A DNA stretch of 64,000 nt, from the NCBI GenBank assembly GCA_030066985.1, contig JASJAN010000001.1, positions 1 through 64,000 on the forward strand, in the 5' to 3' direction. This DNA comes from Desulfobacterales bacterium. GTDB taxonomy: Bacteria > Desulfobacterota > Desulfobacteria > Desulfobacterales > JAHEIW01. The notes beneath the pieces were generated by a model, which had not been told where the DNA came from, ran no database searches, and saw only the letters and a list, made by a program, of their open reading frames with translations. Positions 33,345 to 42,285 of this stretch are shown piece by piece. Every line of letters begins with the position of its first letter. Position 1 is the stretch's first letter. A program made the position numbers and the translations under genes.

Positions 33345-34922
33345 TCACTTTCGTTTATGGATCCAGTTCAGATTATCGATGAGTTTTTCAGCCATCGATT
33401 TTTGAACCTCGGCCGCTGTCTTTTTGGCGTCCTTCTTAGCAGCTGCAGCGCGTTTGGCCGCCAGGTCAGCGCGCTCTTTGACCCGCTTCTGCCGGACCTC
33501 ATCGAGCTCGGCTTCAATTTTGGCTCTTTCTTCAGCAGCCTTTTTAGCCGCCGCTTCAGCCTGCGCTTTGGCCTCGGCTTCGGCTTTGGCTTTGGCTTCG
33601 GCTTCGGCCTTTACTTTGGCTTCTTCAGCGGCTTTGGCCTGCGCTTCGGCATCGGCTTTGGCTTTGGCTTCGGCTTCGGCTTTGGCCTTGGCAGCCGCTT
33701 CGGCGTTTGCAGCCGCATCCACTTCAGGTGCCGCTTCGGCCTTGGGCGCTGCAGCGGCAGCCGGTGCTGCTACTTCTTTGGCCGGTTCAGGTGCCGCTTC
33801 CTTTTTGGCAGCCGGTGCGGCCTTCTTCTCGGGCTTGGGAGCCGCTTTCTTTTTGGCAGCCGGTGCGGCTTTCTTTTCCTCTTCGATGGTCAGATCCGGA
33901 TCCGGAGACAGCGCCAGCAGATCGATATCGACATCACCCAACTGTTTGGTAATACCGGGAACATCGGTGGCCACACCGCCGTCATACACCAGATCGATAT
34001 AGGCTTTGACCAGCCGAATCGATTCAGGATGGCGCATGATCAGCACATCAGAACCGCCCATCAGATAAGCAACAGCGCCAACAGCTTCCATCAAGATACC
34101 CCGTTTTTCCGGATCGCCCAAAGTGGGCGCTTCATCCACAGGCTGCTTGGCCTCTTTACATTTCCAAACCTCGTTGCCCAGGTTGTTGATCAGGGGCAGC
34201 TGCAATTTGTCATCCCCCTGCGCCAAAGCCGCCATGCGGATGCGCTCCATGACCGAGTAGGAATACTCCAAACCGTAGCCCAGACCACCGGTGGTGGGAT
34301 CGATGATTAGTTTGTCCATCGAGACCCCCAGGTTTTCCAGCAGGATGTTGCATTGTTTGGCCAAGTTCACATCAATGGGAGATGAAGCGATAATGGTATG
34401 CCCGAAACCCATGGCAGCCGCGCCAATGCCCTTGTGGTTTTTGTCCTCCACCGGGCCCAAAATCAGATTTGCGCCCTGGCACTCCTCGGCAATTTTCTTG
34501 AGCACTTCCTCATCTTTTTCAACATTGGCTGTGCCCCAGACGGCCAGCGGCACGTCGATGGCGTCGAGGACTTTTTTGACCGTGGCTGCCGCGGCATCCG
34601 CACCGGCATCCTGGCCGTTGGGATCGGTGCTTTTAAGTTGCAGCACGATCATATCGGCTCCGTATTCATCGACACATTTCTTTGCCCAGGCCGCCGGGTC
34701 TGAGATGACATCTTTAAACGGGCTTAAAGCGGCTTCGGGCCATTCCTCCGGTTCCATATCCCATACTTCCATGGCAACCCTGGGTTTATGGGGCATTTCG
34801 CCTTCGAAACTGTAAAATGGATAACAGGCGGCACCGCCAACCGTGACGGCCTTATCTCCCTCTCCTAACGTAATTTCCTTTATTGCACCGGAATATTTTT
34901 CTTTCGTAAATTCAAAACCCAA
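33345..34922 (-). CDS. acsD: Corrinoid/iron-sulfur protein small subunit with TolA-like tail
   Basis: 525 residues from a TTG start (GFEFTKEKYSG) with AAGGAGGT four bases upstream. Residues ~1-340 are a normal CoFeSP small (delta) subunit TIM barrel (AVTVGGAACYPFYSFEGEMP, WGTANVEKDEEVL, IIDPTTGGLGYGLEYSYSVMERIR). Family members usually stop near 310-325. Here ~180 extra residues follow: first Ala/Pro/Lys-rich KKAAPAAKK units, then a long AKAEAEAKAKAEAEA coiled-coil-like array, then a basic helix ending in LIDNLNWIHKRK. The tail is low-complexity, like TolA domain II. Its function is unknown; tethering of the complex is inference. Confidence 0.92.
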   Translation of the reverse strand: MGFEFTKEKYSGAIKEITLGEGDKAVTVGGAACYPFYSFEGEMPHKPRVAMEVWDMEPEEWPEAALSPFKDVISDPAAWAKKCVDEYGADMIVLQLKSTDPNGQDAGADAAAATVKKVLDAIDVPLAVWGTANVEKDEEVLKKIAEECQGANLILGPVEDKNHKGIGAAAMGFGHTIIASSPIDVNLAKQCNILLENLGVSMDKLIIDPTTGGLGYGLEYSYSVMERIRMAALAQGDDKLQLPLINNLGNEVWKCKEAKQPVDEAPTLGDPEKRGILMEAVGAVAYLMGGSDVLIMRHPESIRLVKAYIDLVYDGGVATDVPGITKQLGDVDIDLLALSPDPDLTIEEEKKAAPAAKKKAAPKPEKKAAPAAKKEAAPEPAKEVAAPAAAAAPKAEAAPEVDAAANAEAAAKAKAEAEAKAKADAEAQAKAAEEAKVKAEAEAKAKAEAEAKAQAEAAAKKAAEERAKIEAELDEVRQKRVKERADLAAKRAAAAKKDAKKTAAEVQKSMAEKLIDNLNWIHKRK

Positions 34923-35004
34923 TGTTACCTCCTTGTCTCTATCCAACAGCTATTGAGGTGATTAATGTTATTTGTTTCTTGAAACGATCCCCTTAACTAC
35001 GGCA

Positions 35005-35026
35005 GAGCAAGCCCCCACGGGTGCTC
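35005..35026 (-). promoter_or_regulatory. Leader hairpin upstream of acsD
   Basis: GAGCA-AG-CCC / GGG-TGCTC stem with a CCAC loop in the 371-base RACo-acsD gap, about 85 bases before the acsD start. No U-run follows. No known riboswitch class matches by eye. Confidence 0.3.
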
Positions 35027-35193
35027 CAGGTTTTATCAGCCCCCTTTCGTATATTATTTTTTTGTATGATTGAATCTACAGACGGTAGATATCATGTCTT
35101 TATTATCGCGGTGGGAAGTAATTTCGAACCCCAAAATCACGTTTCTGCAACCTGTCACTCGTCGATGGTTATCACGTGTCTAGGGGTCCCCCC

Positions 35194-35203
35194 AGCATAT
35201 GCT
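35194..35203. promoter_or_regulatory. AGCATATGCT palindrome near the putative acs promoter
   Basis: Perfect 10-bp palindrome just downstream of the -10 box proposed at 35220-35225 (minus). Possible operator; no regulator is assigned. Confidence 0.25.
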
Positions 35204-35219
35204 AAATGCAGAATATTGC

Positions 35220-35248
35220 TATTTATCTAGGGTGGATAGCTTTGTCAA
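35220..35248 (-). promoter_or_regulatory. Possible internal sigma70 promoter for acsD-cooS-acsBCE
   Basis: On the minus strand TTGACA (35248-35243), 17-base spacer, TAAATA (35225-35220). The -35 is perfect and the -10 moderate. It would give a roughly 290-base untranslated leader before acsD. The rest of the gap shows no gene. Confidence 0.35.
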
Positions 35249-35293
35249 GAGCAGAGCCTCACTAAATAGCAATTTCTTAATAAATCCGATTCA

Positions 35294-37240
35294 TTATCGG
35301 TTTTTCTGTCGGGCTTCCAGGCGGGCTTTTAAATTGGGAAATTGATTGATGTCGGTATGGGGCAAAAACAAGGCGGCAATATAATTATCCATGTAAGATG
35401 GCGTGTCGGACAATTCAAAATTGGTCATTTTATCAGTCACCTCGACCACATCTTTGCGGATGCGATTGGTCAGGCTGCTCATGCGGGCACCCATCAACGA
35501 GCCGTTACCGATAAAGGTGACTTTAGTGGGATCCATTTCGGGCAGCAGCCCAATCACCATGGCTTTTTCCAAATCCACATAGCTGCCGAAACCACCGGCC
35601 AGGATAATGTGTTCGATATCCTGTATGTTCATACCGACTTCGGTCAGCAGGGTCATGCAGCCGCTGTAAATGGCGCCCTTGGCCCGAATGAGGTTTTCAA
35701 TATCGATTTCGGTCAATACAACATCGCGGTCAATCTGGGTATCATCCTTCCAGGCCAGCACGAACTCATAAACCCCTTCATGTTCCCGAATACGATCAGT
35801 GGCCAAATCGCGATTAAATTTTCCCAGGTTGTTAAGGACACCCATCTCAAACAGGGTGGCCACCATGGTAATCAAACCGGATCCGCAGATGCCTTTGGGT
35901 CGAACATTGCCGATGGTGATGATCATGGGCTCATAGGTCACCGGGTCGATCGAAAAATCTTCGATGGCACCTTTTTCGGCACGCATGCCGTACTTGAGAC
36001 CGCCGCCTTCAAAAGCCGGCCCGGCTGAACAGGCCGCGCAGGCCAGCCAGTCTTTGTTGCCGATCACAATTTCGGCATTGGTGCCCACATCCATATAAAG
36101 GGTTAGCTTTTCCGTACGATAAATGCCAGAGCCCATGACACCTGCCACAATATCGCCGCCAACATAGCTAGAAACCGCCGGGTAAACCAGAGCCGACACG
36201 TGATCACTGACCGCCATCCCCAGATCTTTGGCCCGGGTGGGCGGATACAGCGTTGCCGCCGGCACATAAGGTGAACGCCGAATATAGCGTGGGTTAATTT
36301 TGAGCAGCAGCTGGGTCATGGTGGTATTTCCAGCCAGGGTGATGGTCGATAAATCCTCATGATCAATACCGGATTTTTCGATAATCTTGTCCAATATTTT
36401 ATTGATGGTTTTCATCACAACTTCATGCAGGCGCTGCAGACCGTCCGGCTTTTCAGCGTACACGATTCTGGAAATGACATCCTCCCCATAACTGATCTGG
36501 CCGTTGAATTCCCCGTGCTCGGCCATAACAGCACCGCTGATAAGATCGATCACTTGCCCATAAATGGTGGTGGTCCCGATATCCATGGCAATTGCATAGC
36601 TGCGATCGGTGGTATCTCCTGTTTGAACGTTGATCAAGCGGGTTTTGCCGATATCGCGAACCGGGCGCACGAGGGTGGCGGTGACTTCAAAATCCTTTTG
36701 CCGGATGATATCCGGAATTTTACGAATTACTGAAAGGGCCACGTCCAAACGATGCTCATCGTGTTGTGCCTTTAAATAGCTGATCAGCCGCGTCATATCC
36801 GACAGATTGTCCTGCAGCGTCGGTTCTGGCAGCTGCAAAAACTTTTTTTCCACCGGCGCCACAAACAGGCCTTTTTCCTTCAACTCATCAAAATCCATTT
36901 CCTGAATGTGCGCGGTTTTACGCGGCGCCATCTGGCTGCGCAAAGCACTGGCATCCATGGCGGACTCAACCGGGATGCGAACGAGCAGATCACTTTTCAC
37001 CTGGGCCTGGCAGGCCAGTCGAAAGCCTTTTTCCTGGTCTTGTTGACTGATCTTTTCGCTGATGCCGCCGTCAACCGTCCCTTCCTCGATCCGAACGCGG
37101 CATTTACCGCAGACGCCTTCTCCGCCGCAGGAGGCATTCACATGCACACCAGCTTCCATGGCAGCATGGATTATTGTTTCGCCCTTGGGCACCTCAATAT
37201 CGGCCTCATGCGGTAAAAAAGTGATCTTGTGGATTGTCAT
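35294..37240 (-). CDS. Reductive activator of the corrinoid protein (RACo)
   Basis: 648 residues. It re-reduces Co(II) corrinoid to Co(I) in an ATP-dependent reaction so that AcsCD can re-enter the methyl transfer cycle. An N-terminal plant-type [2Fe-2S] ferredoxin domain has Cys38, Cys44, Cys47 and Cys77 (ASCGGEGVCGKC..LAC). A linker of ~100 residues precedes a C-terminal ASKHA-type ATPase (DUF4445) with AIAMDIGTTTIYGQVIDL near 215, TLAGNTTMTQLLL and HIILAGGFGSYVDLEKA. First gene of the acs gene set, with the 371-base gap before acsD perhaps holding a second promoter. Confidence 0.92.
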   Translation of the reverse strand: MTIHKITFLPHEADIEVPKGETIIHAAMEAGVHVNASCGGEGVCGKCRVRIEEGTVDGGISEKISQQDQEKGFRLACQAQVKSDLLVRIPVESAMDASALRSQMAPRKTAHIQEMDFDELKEKGLFVAPVEKKFLQLPEPTLQDNLSDMTRLISYLKAQHDEHRLDVALSVIRKIPDIIRQKDFEVTATLVRPVRDIGKTRLINVQTGDTTDRSYAIAMDIGTTTIYGQVIDLISGAVMAEHGEFNGQISYGEDVISRIVYAEKPDGLQRLHEVVMKTINKILDKIIEKSGIDHEDLSTITLAGNTTMTQLLLKINPRYIRRSPYVPAATLYPPTRAKDLGMAVSDHVSALVYPAVSSYVGGDIVAGVMGSGIYRTEKLTLYMDVGTNAEIVIGNKDWLACAACSAGPAFEGGGLKYGMRAEKGAIEDFSIDPVTYEPMIITIGNVRPKGICGSGLITMVATLFEMGVLNNLGKFNRDLATDRIREHEGVYEFVLAWKDDTQIDRDVVLTEIDIENLIRAKGAIYSGCMTLLTEVGMNIQDIEHIILAGGFGSYVDLEKAMVIGLLPEMDPTKVTFIGNGSLMGARMSSLTNRIRKDVVEVTDKMTNFELSDTPSYMDNYIAALFLPHTDINQFPNLKARLEARQKNR

Positions 37241-37290
37241 CTCAGATTTCCTTCACTGGGTCACTTGTTTTTGGTATTGGGTTAGTCATA

Positions 37291-37430
37291 TGCTTCTGGC
37301 TATTGGCTACTGGAAGCCGGTAAATCAGTGGCTTCTTGCTTCTGGCAGCTGGTCAGAGAAAATGCCAGCAGCAAGAAGCAAGTTACCAGCGGCCAAACCA
37401 TTGAACCTCTGAACCTTTGAACCCTGAACT
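37291..37430. repeat. Heptad-array hairpin (GCTTCTG type) plus GAACCTCT array
   Basis: Left arm 37291-37352 (GCTTCTGGCTATTGGCTACTGG..GCTTCTTGCTTCTGGCAGCTGG) and right arm 37363-37394 (GCCAGCAGCAAGAAGCAAGTTACCAGCGGCCA). An unpaired GAACCTCTGAACCTTTGAACC array at 37402-37430 follows. It lies upstream of RACo. Confidence 0.7.
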
Positions 37431-37443
37431 TTCAAAACCTTGG

Positions 37444-39318
37444 CTACGCAGGTTTATTGAACTTACAGCTCAGCTTGAGCATATCGCCGTCAAAAAAACT
37501 GTCGACTTTATAAGGCAATGATTTAAACAGCTTGATCATGCCTCTATTCTGGGTTGAGGTATAGGCCACCAACCCGACAATACCATTGTCGCGCGCCGCG
37601 GATGCCAGCTTTTCCATCAAAATTTTGCCCAGACCCCTATTTTGATACGCCTTGCTGATCGAAAAGGCAACCTCAGCCTCATTGCTCGCAGGATCAAACA
37701 GGCATTCACCGATCCCGACCACCTGGCCAAAACCAAACTCGCCGACGACCGCCAGGATGGTCAGATCATTGATATAATCAATCAAGGACACCCCTTTGAC
37801 GTCATCGTGAACAAAACTGGTTTTTTCGTGAAAAAAACGGCTGACAACATCATCTTTGTCCAGGTTGTAAAAATGCTCTTGAATGCGGCGTTCATCCACC
37901 GGCTTGGCAGGTCTGATAGTGACGGCCTCGTTGCCGATTTCGACCGTTTCCTCCAGATGAATGGGGTAGACGCCGTGAATGGATTCATTCAGGGTTCGTT
38001 CGGCACTCAAGAGCCCCATATTTTTGGCTTCATGAAACAACTCATCCCGAAACTCCGGATGCGCTATGCTGATCATGGCCATTGCCCTTTCCTGCAAGCT
38101 TTTGCCAAATAAATTCACTACGCCGTATTCGGTGACCACATAATGCACATCGCCTCTGGGGACCACCACAGCCTCATCATCCAGCTGGGGCACAATACGG
38201 CTCTTTTGTCCTTTTAGCGCGGTAGCCGGCAGCATCATAATGGACTTGCCCCCCGGGGATTGAACCGCACCGCGCAAAAAATCAAGCATCCCGGTGATGC
38301 CGGAAAAATGATTGTAGGGCAGCGCATCTGCTGCCACCTGGCCGGTCAAATCAATGCTCATAGCAACGTTCATAGAGACCATTTTGTTGTGACGCGCAAT
38401 CAGCATCGGGTCGTTGACATAATCGGAAGGATAAAATTCGATGGCCGGATTGTCATTTAAGAATTCATACAGCTCTTCAGTACCGAGGGCACCCGATGCC
38501 ACGATTTTGTCTTCGTTATAGCCTTTTTTGCGGTTGGTAATCACGCCCCGCGAAAAAAGATGCATGATATCATTGGTTATATACTGGGTGTGGATGCCCA
38601 GATCATTTTTATCCGCCAATGCCAGCAGGGTGGCCTGATGGGTGGATCCCAACCCGATTTCCATCGTGGAGCCATCCTCGATCAAGCGTGCAATCAAGCG
38701 TCCAATATCATTGGCCGCTTTGAGTTCCGGCGCTTCCCCGATGGTCAGCAGGGGCTCGTCATGTTCGACAAACACATCCACGTCGTTGACATGCATAAAG
38801 CTGCGCCCCAGCACCCGGGGCATGTGCCTATTGACCTGGGCAATGACCAGGTCGGCGGACAGCGCAGCCGCCAGGGTGATGTCCACTGATACCCCCAAAC
38901 TCATCCAGCCAAAATCATCCGGCGGGGACACCTGAATCAACGCAACGTGAATCGGCAGCAGCCGGCTTTTAAATAATCGCGGCACCGCGGAAAGATTGAT
39001 CGGTGTGATAAATCGCTTGTTGCGGGCAATGGCCTTGGGTTTTGCCGAGCCCAGGTAGAACGACCGAATATTGAGACTCTGATCGCGGGTTTTATCGGCA
39101 ATCAGCGTCAACGGAGTGGTTTCCATGGTCATCAGTCGATTGATCTCAATGTCTTTGAAAGTGTTGGATGCTTCGGAAAGGGCCCGCACCAGATGCTGGG
39201 GTTCTCCGCAGGATGAACCGATAAATACGCGTTGGGCCGGTTTGATCAAGGCAATGGCTTCAGTGGCGGTACGTTTGTTTTCAACATATTTATCGGCCCA
39301 ATAGACGGGTGGCGACAT
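37444..39318 (-). CDS. Acetyl-CoA hydrolase/CoA-transferase fused to a GNAT domain
   Basis: 624 residues. About 1-440 is the acetyl-CoA hydrolase/4-hydroxybutyrate CoA-transferase fold (MEIGLGSTHQATLLAL, HNKMVSMNVAMSIDLTGQVAAD, VVTEYGVVNLFGKSLQERA). About 465-620 is a GNAT acetyltransferase (VTIRPAKPVDERRIQEHF, acetyl-CoA loop AYQNRGLGKILMEKL). At the position of the catalytic Glu in the usual H-[ST]-E-M motif this protein has Gln245 (GIHTQYITND); the codon is CAG. If the alignment is right, classical glutamyl-CoA chemistry is impaired. Acetate/acetyl-CoA exchange beside the acs operon would fit, as would a regulatory protein acylase. Its TSS-side spacer carries a repeat hairpin. Confidence 0.85.
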   Translation of the reverse strand: MSPPVYWADKYVENKRTATEAIALIKPAQRVFIGSSCGEPQHLVRALSEASNTFKDIEINRLMTMETTPLTLIADKTRDQSLNIRSFYLGSAKPKAIARNKRFITPINLSAVPRLFKSRLLPIHVALIQVSPPDDFGWMSLGVSVDITLAAALSADLVIAQVNRHMPRVLGRSFMHVNDVDVFVEHDEPLLTIGEAPELKAANDIGRLIARLIEDGSTMEIGLGSTHQATLLALADKNDLGIHTQYITNDIMHLFSRGVITNRKKGYNEDKIVASGALGTEELYEFLNDNPAIEFYPSDYVNDPMLIARHNKMVSMNVAMSIDLTGQVAADALPYNHFSGITGMLDFLRGAVQSPGGKSIMMLPATALKGQKSRIVPQLDDEAVVVPRGDVHYVVTEYGVVNLFGKSLQERAMAMISIAHPEFRDELFHEAKNMGLLSAERTLNESIHGVYPIHLEETVEIGNEAVTIRPAKPVDERRIQEHFYNLDKDDVVSRFFHEKTSFVHDDVKGVSLIDYINDLTILAVVGEFGFGQVVGIGECLFDPASNEAEVAFSISKAYQNRGLGKILMEKLASAARDNGIVGLVAYTSTQNRGMIKLFKSLPYKVDSFFDGDMLKLSCKFNKPA

Positions 39319-39350
39319 GGTCTACTCCAGAAAGTGTCTTTACATTTCGT

Positions 39351-39411
39351 GAAACCACAAAGTGTTTTACTTGTTTTGATCTTTTTTGTGCGCTTTGTGC
39401 CTTTGTGGTCA
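39351..39411. repeat. Heptad-array hairpin (CACAAAG type)
   Basis: Left arm 39351-39366 (TGAAACCACAAAGTGT) and right arm 39385-39411 (TTTTTGTGCGCTTTGTGCCTTTGTGGT), between the CoA-transferase and MFS genes. Confidence 0.6.
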
Positions 39412-39445
39412 TATTAGATATAGATACAGGCCCGTTGGACTTGGC

Positions 39446-40714
39446 TTAGGCTTTGGTGGTCGGCAACTGGGCATCTGCGGGAATGCTCCCCTCGCACACA
39501 TCGCGCCTGCTGCATGTTGCGATTAGCCATCCGATAAATCCCAGCGCCATGGCGGCAACAGTTGCCAGACAGATAAATACCGTTTCAATCGTAAAGCTTG
39601 TTTCAATGGCAGCCACGCCCTTTACAGCCAGAGACCCGACACCAAAGGTCAACACGAATTTGGCACCAAAAGCGGAATGATGAAATCGTTTAGGGGCAAA
39701 TCTGGCCACCAGCGTGTTTTCAATCGGCTGCATCCCGAGCAAAAAGAAGAAAAATATCACCGCCAGACCGACGAGCAGCAAATCCCGCGTTAGGGCCATC
39801 CAGAAAGCCGCCAGACCGGCAATCCCAAAAAAAATTAAATAGGATATGCCCGGATCATAGCGATCGGCACATTGCCCACCGCTGAATTGCCCCGAAACAC
39901 CAATCAGGAAAATAATCGAAGTAATGGTGGTTGCCACCAGGTTTTGTGAAATTCCGTCCTGGCTTGCCGCAGTCAGCCATTGATACAGCATGGGGGTCTT
40001 TAATTCAAAGTAAGCCGGCAAAATCACCGTGGCACCCCGATAGACAATGCCACCCAGCATCATAGCGGCCAGCAGAATGATAAAGGCGCCCAGAATGCCC
40101 TTTCCATCGCTTTTTTCTTTGGCGGTGTCGGCGCCTGATACGCTAATTGGGTAGGCTACCATCAGCATTGCGCCGACCAGGTTCAGCGCGCCCAGACACA
40201 CATAGGCGGCCTGGGGGCCCCAGAGCCAATTCATGATGCCGGTCAACAGCGGCGCCATAGCCAGACCTAAATTACCAAACATTCCATTATATCCCATACC
40301 GATGCTGATACGCGACATCTCCTTGGATATCAGCCCCAGACCTGCCGGATGGTAAATTCCGGAAAAGAAGCCCAGAGCCGCCAGCGCGGTACTCAATAAA
40401 GGCGGGGTATCCAGCCACAAAGCGGCCGCAAAACTGGCAAAACCCGCTCCCAAAAAATAAATAAGCAGCAGGGGTCGGGCGCCGAAGCGATCCGCCAGAA
40501 GCCCCCAGAGCAAAGCGGTCAGTCCGAACAGAAGATACATCCAGAAGCTAAGTGACAGGACCTGTGCCATGGGCATGTCCAGGCGTGCCATCAGCGGCAA
40601 CACCAGGGCGGGGAAAACCAGCATGTTAAAATGGCTCATAAAATGACCATAGCAGGTATTCAACAGAATTCGCCGGTCATGGGAGTCGAGCTTGCTAGAT
40701 GGGTTCACATTCAT
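39446..40714 (-). CDS. MFS transporter
   Basis: 422 residues from the ATG with AAGAAGG six bases upstream. About 12 hydrophobic segments and the MFS A-motif between TM2 and TM3 (GLLADRFGARPLLLIYFL, about 80-97), with a weaker counterpart after TM8 (GGQCADRYDPG). Inner membrane. The substrate is not recognisable. It is downstream of rmuC and upstream of the CoA-transferase/GNAT gene on the same strand, so an organic acid is conceivable but unproven. Confidence 0.85.
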   Translation of the reverse strand: MNVNPSSKLDSHDRRILLNTCYGHFMSHFNMLVFPALVLPLMARLDMPMAQVLSLSFWMYLLFGLTALLWGLLADRFGARPLLLIYFLGAGFASFAAALWLDTPPLLSTALAALGFFSGIYHPAGLGLISKEMSRISIGMGYNGMFGNLGLAMAPLLTGIMNWLWGPQAAYVCLGALNLVGAMLMVAYPISVSGADTAKEKSDGKGILGAFIILLAAMMLGGIVYRGATVILPAYFELKTPMLYQWLTAASQDGISQNLVATTITSIIFLIGVSGQFSGGQCADRYDPGISYLIFFGIAGLAAFWMALTRDLLLVGLAVIFFFFLLGMQPIENTLVARFAPKRFHHSAFGAKFVLTFGVGSLAVKGVAAIETSFTIETVFICLATVAAMALGFIGWLIATCSRRDVCEGSIPADAQLPTTKA

Positions 40715-40770
40715 GCAGAGCCTTCTTAAATTCAATATTGGAATGTTCGGAGCATTTCAATTTCTACAGC

Positions 40771-40909
40771 ATTCAGGTTCTGGGTTCAGAGGTTCAGGGT
40801 TATGTCAACTGTCTTTTTTGACATCGGCTCGTATGAAGCAGTTATCAAACCTCTGAACCTTTGAACGCTGAACCTTTGAACCTTAGAACTGACACCTGAC
40901 ACCTGAAAC
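40771..40909. repeat. Heptad-array hairpin (GGTTCAG type) plus GACACCT array
   Basis: Left arm 40771-40801 (ATTCAGGTTCTGGGTTCAGAGGTTCAGGGTT) and right arm 40847-40882 (AAACCTCTGAACCTTTGAACGCTGAACCTTTGAACC). A separate ACTGACACCTGACACCTGAAAC array (40888-40909) abuts it, so two unit families are juxtaposed. Confidence 0.75.
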
Positions 40910-40911
40910 AT

Positions 40912-42285
40912 CTAGGAATCCGTCTCAACTTCTTCATCGTCATCAATGGCCACCGATTCTATCAGTTTGGCCGAATCCATTTTGGGCAATTCCTGTACCT
41001 TGTTCAGCTTGCGCGTAATCACCCGGGTGCGCACCTCGGCCTGATTAATGGTGTTGCTGGCCTCCTGCAGCTTCTTTTTGGTTTTGGCCAATACGTTTCC
41101 AAATTTGTCAAATTGGGTTTTGACAATCCCGAGTAATTCCCAGACTTCACTGGATCGTTTCTCAATGGCCAGGGTGCGAAATCCCATCTGCAGGCTGTTT
41201 AACAGCGCCGCCAAGGTAGTCGGCCCGGTCACCACGATGCGATACTCTCTTTGCAGGCTGTCGCATAAACCCGGGCGCCTTAGCACTTCGGCATACAGGC
41301 CCTCCACCGGTAAAAACATGATCCCAAAATCAGTTGTCTGGGGAGGATCGATATATTTTTCCCGGATGGCCTTGGCTTCGGCTTTTACACGCATCTCCAA
41401 GCTTTTAATGGATTTTTCCGCCAGGTTTTTATCGGCGGCCTCCTGGGCATCCAGCAGTCGCTGGTAATCCTCCTGGGGAAATTTCGAATCGATGGGCAGC
41501 CACACCACTTTTTCCGGATGCGAATCCGGGCCGGGCAGCCTGATGGCAAACTCCACCCGCTCGCTGCTGTCTTTTTTGGTAGCCACATTGACGGCATATT
41601 GGTCCGGCGTCAAGATTTGCTCCAGTATATGGCTGAGACGGATTTCTCCCCAGGTGCCCCGGGTTTTGACATTGGTCAGTACTTTCTTCAGATCCCCCAC
41701 ACCGGTAGCCAGGCTGCGCATCTCTCCCAGCCCCTTATACACCTGCTCCAGGCGCTCACTGACCTGTTTAAAGGAATCTGTCAGCCGTCTTTCCAGCGTC
41801 GACTGCAATTTTTCATCCACCACCGCGCGCATCTGCTCAAGTTTGCGACTATTGTCTTCCTGCAATGTTCGCAACTGGGTTTCAACGGCTTTGCGCATGG
41901 CGTCAAATTTTTGTTCATTCAGTTGCGTCATCTCCAGCAGCTGCTTGGAAAAACTATCCAGCTGATCTTTTTGCATACCGGCGACTTCACGCATTTGTTT
42001 AAGCTGGGAATCACTGGCAAATTTCAAGGCACTGCCGATTTCCTCGCGGGCCAATCTGGCGTTGCCGGCAGCTTCTTGACGATTGGCGGTAAATTCATCC
42101 CGGACCAACCGTTCGCCATGCTCCTGCTGTTTTTCGAGACTGTCGAAAAATTCCCGCGCGCTGATTTCGCGGCGCCGAATCAAAACGATTAGCAAAATCA
42201 GGGCGGCGATCAACATCACCCCCACACCAATCAAAAGCATGTTGGTTAAGCCAATTTCAACAATGATGGTATTTAAATCAGACAT
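40912..42285 (-). CDS. rmuC: RmuC-family DNA recombination protein
   Basis: 457 residues. A membrane anchor (NMLLIGVGVMLIAALILLIVLI, about 14-35) is followed by a long coiled coil (about 45-190) and the RmuC nuclease-like core. The core has KTRGTWGEIRLSHILEQILTPDQY, VWLPIDSKFPQEDYQRLLDAQEA and FGIMFLPVEGLYAEVLRRP. RmuC limits sequence inversions at inverted repeats in E. coli, which is notable given the many inverted repeats here. The C-terminus is acidic. Confidence 0.93.
   Translation of the reverse strand: MSDLNTIIVEIGLTNMLLIGVGVMLIAALILLIVLIRRREISAREFFDSLEKQQEHGERLVRDEFTANRQEAAGNARLAREEIGSALKFASDSQLKQMREVAGMQKDQLDSFSKQLLEMTQLNEQKFDAMRKAVETQLRTLQEDNSRKLEQMRAVVDEKLQSTLERRLTDSFKQVSERLEQVYKGLGEMRSLATGVGDLKKVLTNVKTRGTWGEIRLSHILEQILTPDQYAVNVATKKDSSERVEFAIRLPGPDSHPEKVVWLPIDSKFPQEDYQRLLDAQEAADKNLAEKSIKSLEMRVKAEAKAIREKYIDPPQTTDFGIMFLPVEGLYAEVLRRPGLCDSLQREYRIVVTGPTTLAALLNSLQMGFRTLAIEKRSSEVWELLGIVKTQFDKFGNVLAKTKKKLQEASNTINQAEVRTRVITRKLNKVQELPKMDSAKLIESVAIDDDEEVETDS

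Noticed and set aside
33309-34310. Long plus-strand open frame rich in Phe-Gly repeats
   Set aside because: It is the antisense shadow of the Ala/Lys/Glu repeat tail of acsD; no ribosome-binding site and the repeat composition explains the open frame.
35115-35145. GGTTCGAAATT on the minus strand, resembling a tRNA T-loop
   Set aside because: No T-stem pairing, no anticodon arm and no acceptor stem nearby.
35021-35230. Plus-strand 69-residue frame in the RACo-acsD gap
   Set aside because: No ribosome-binding site, unnatural composition, and it covers the likely promoter of the acs genes.
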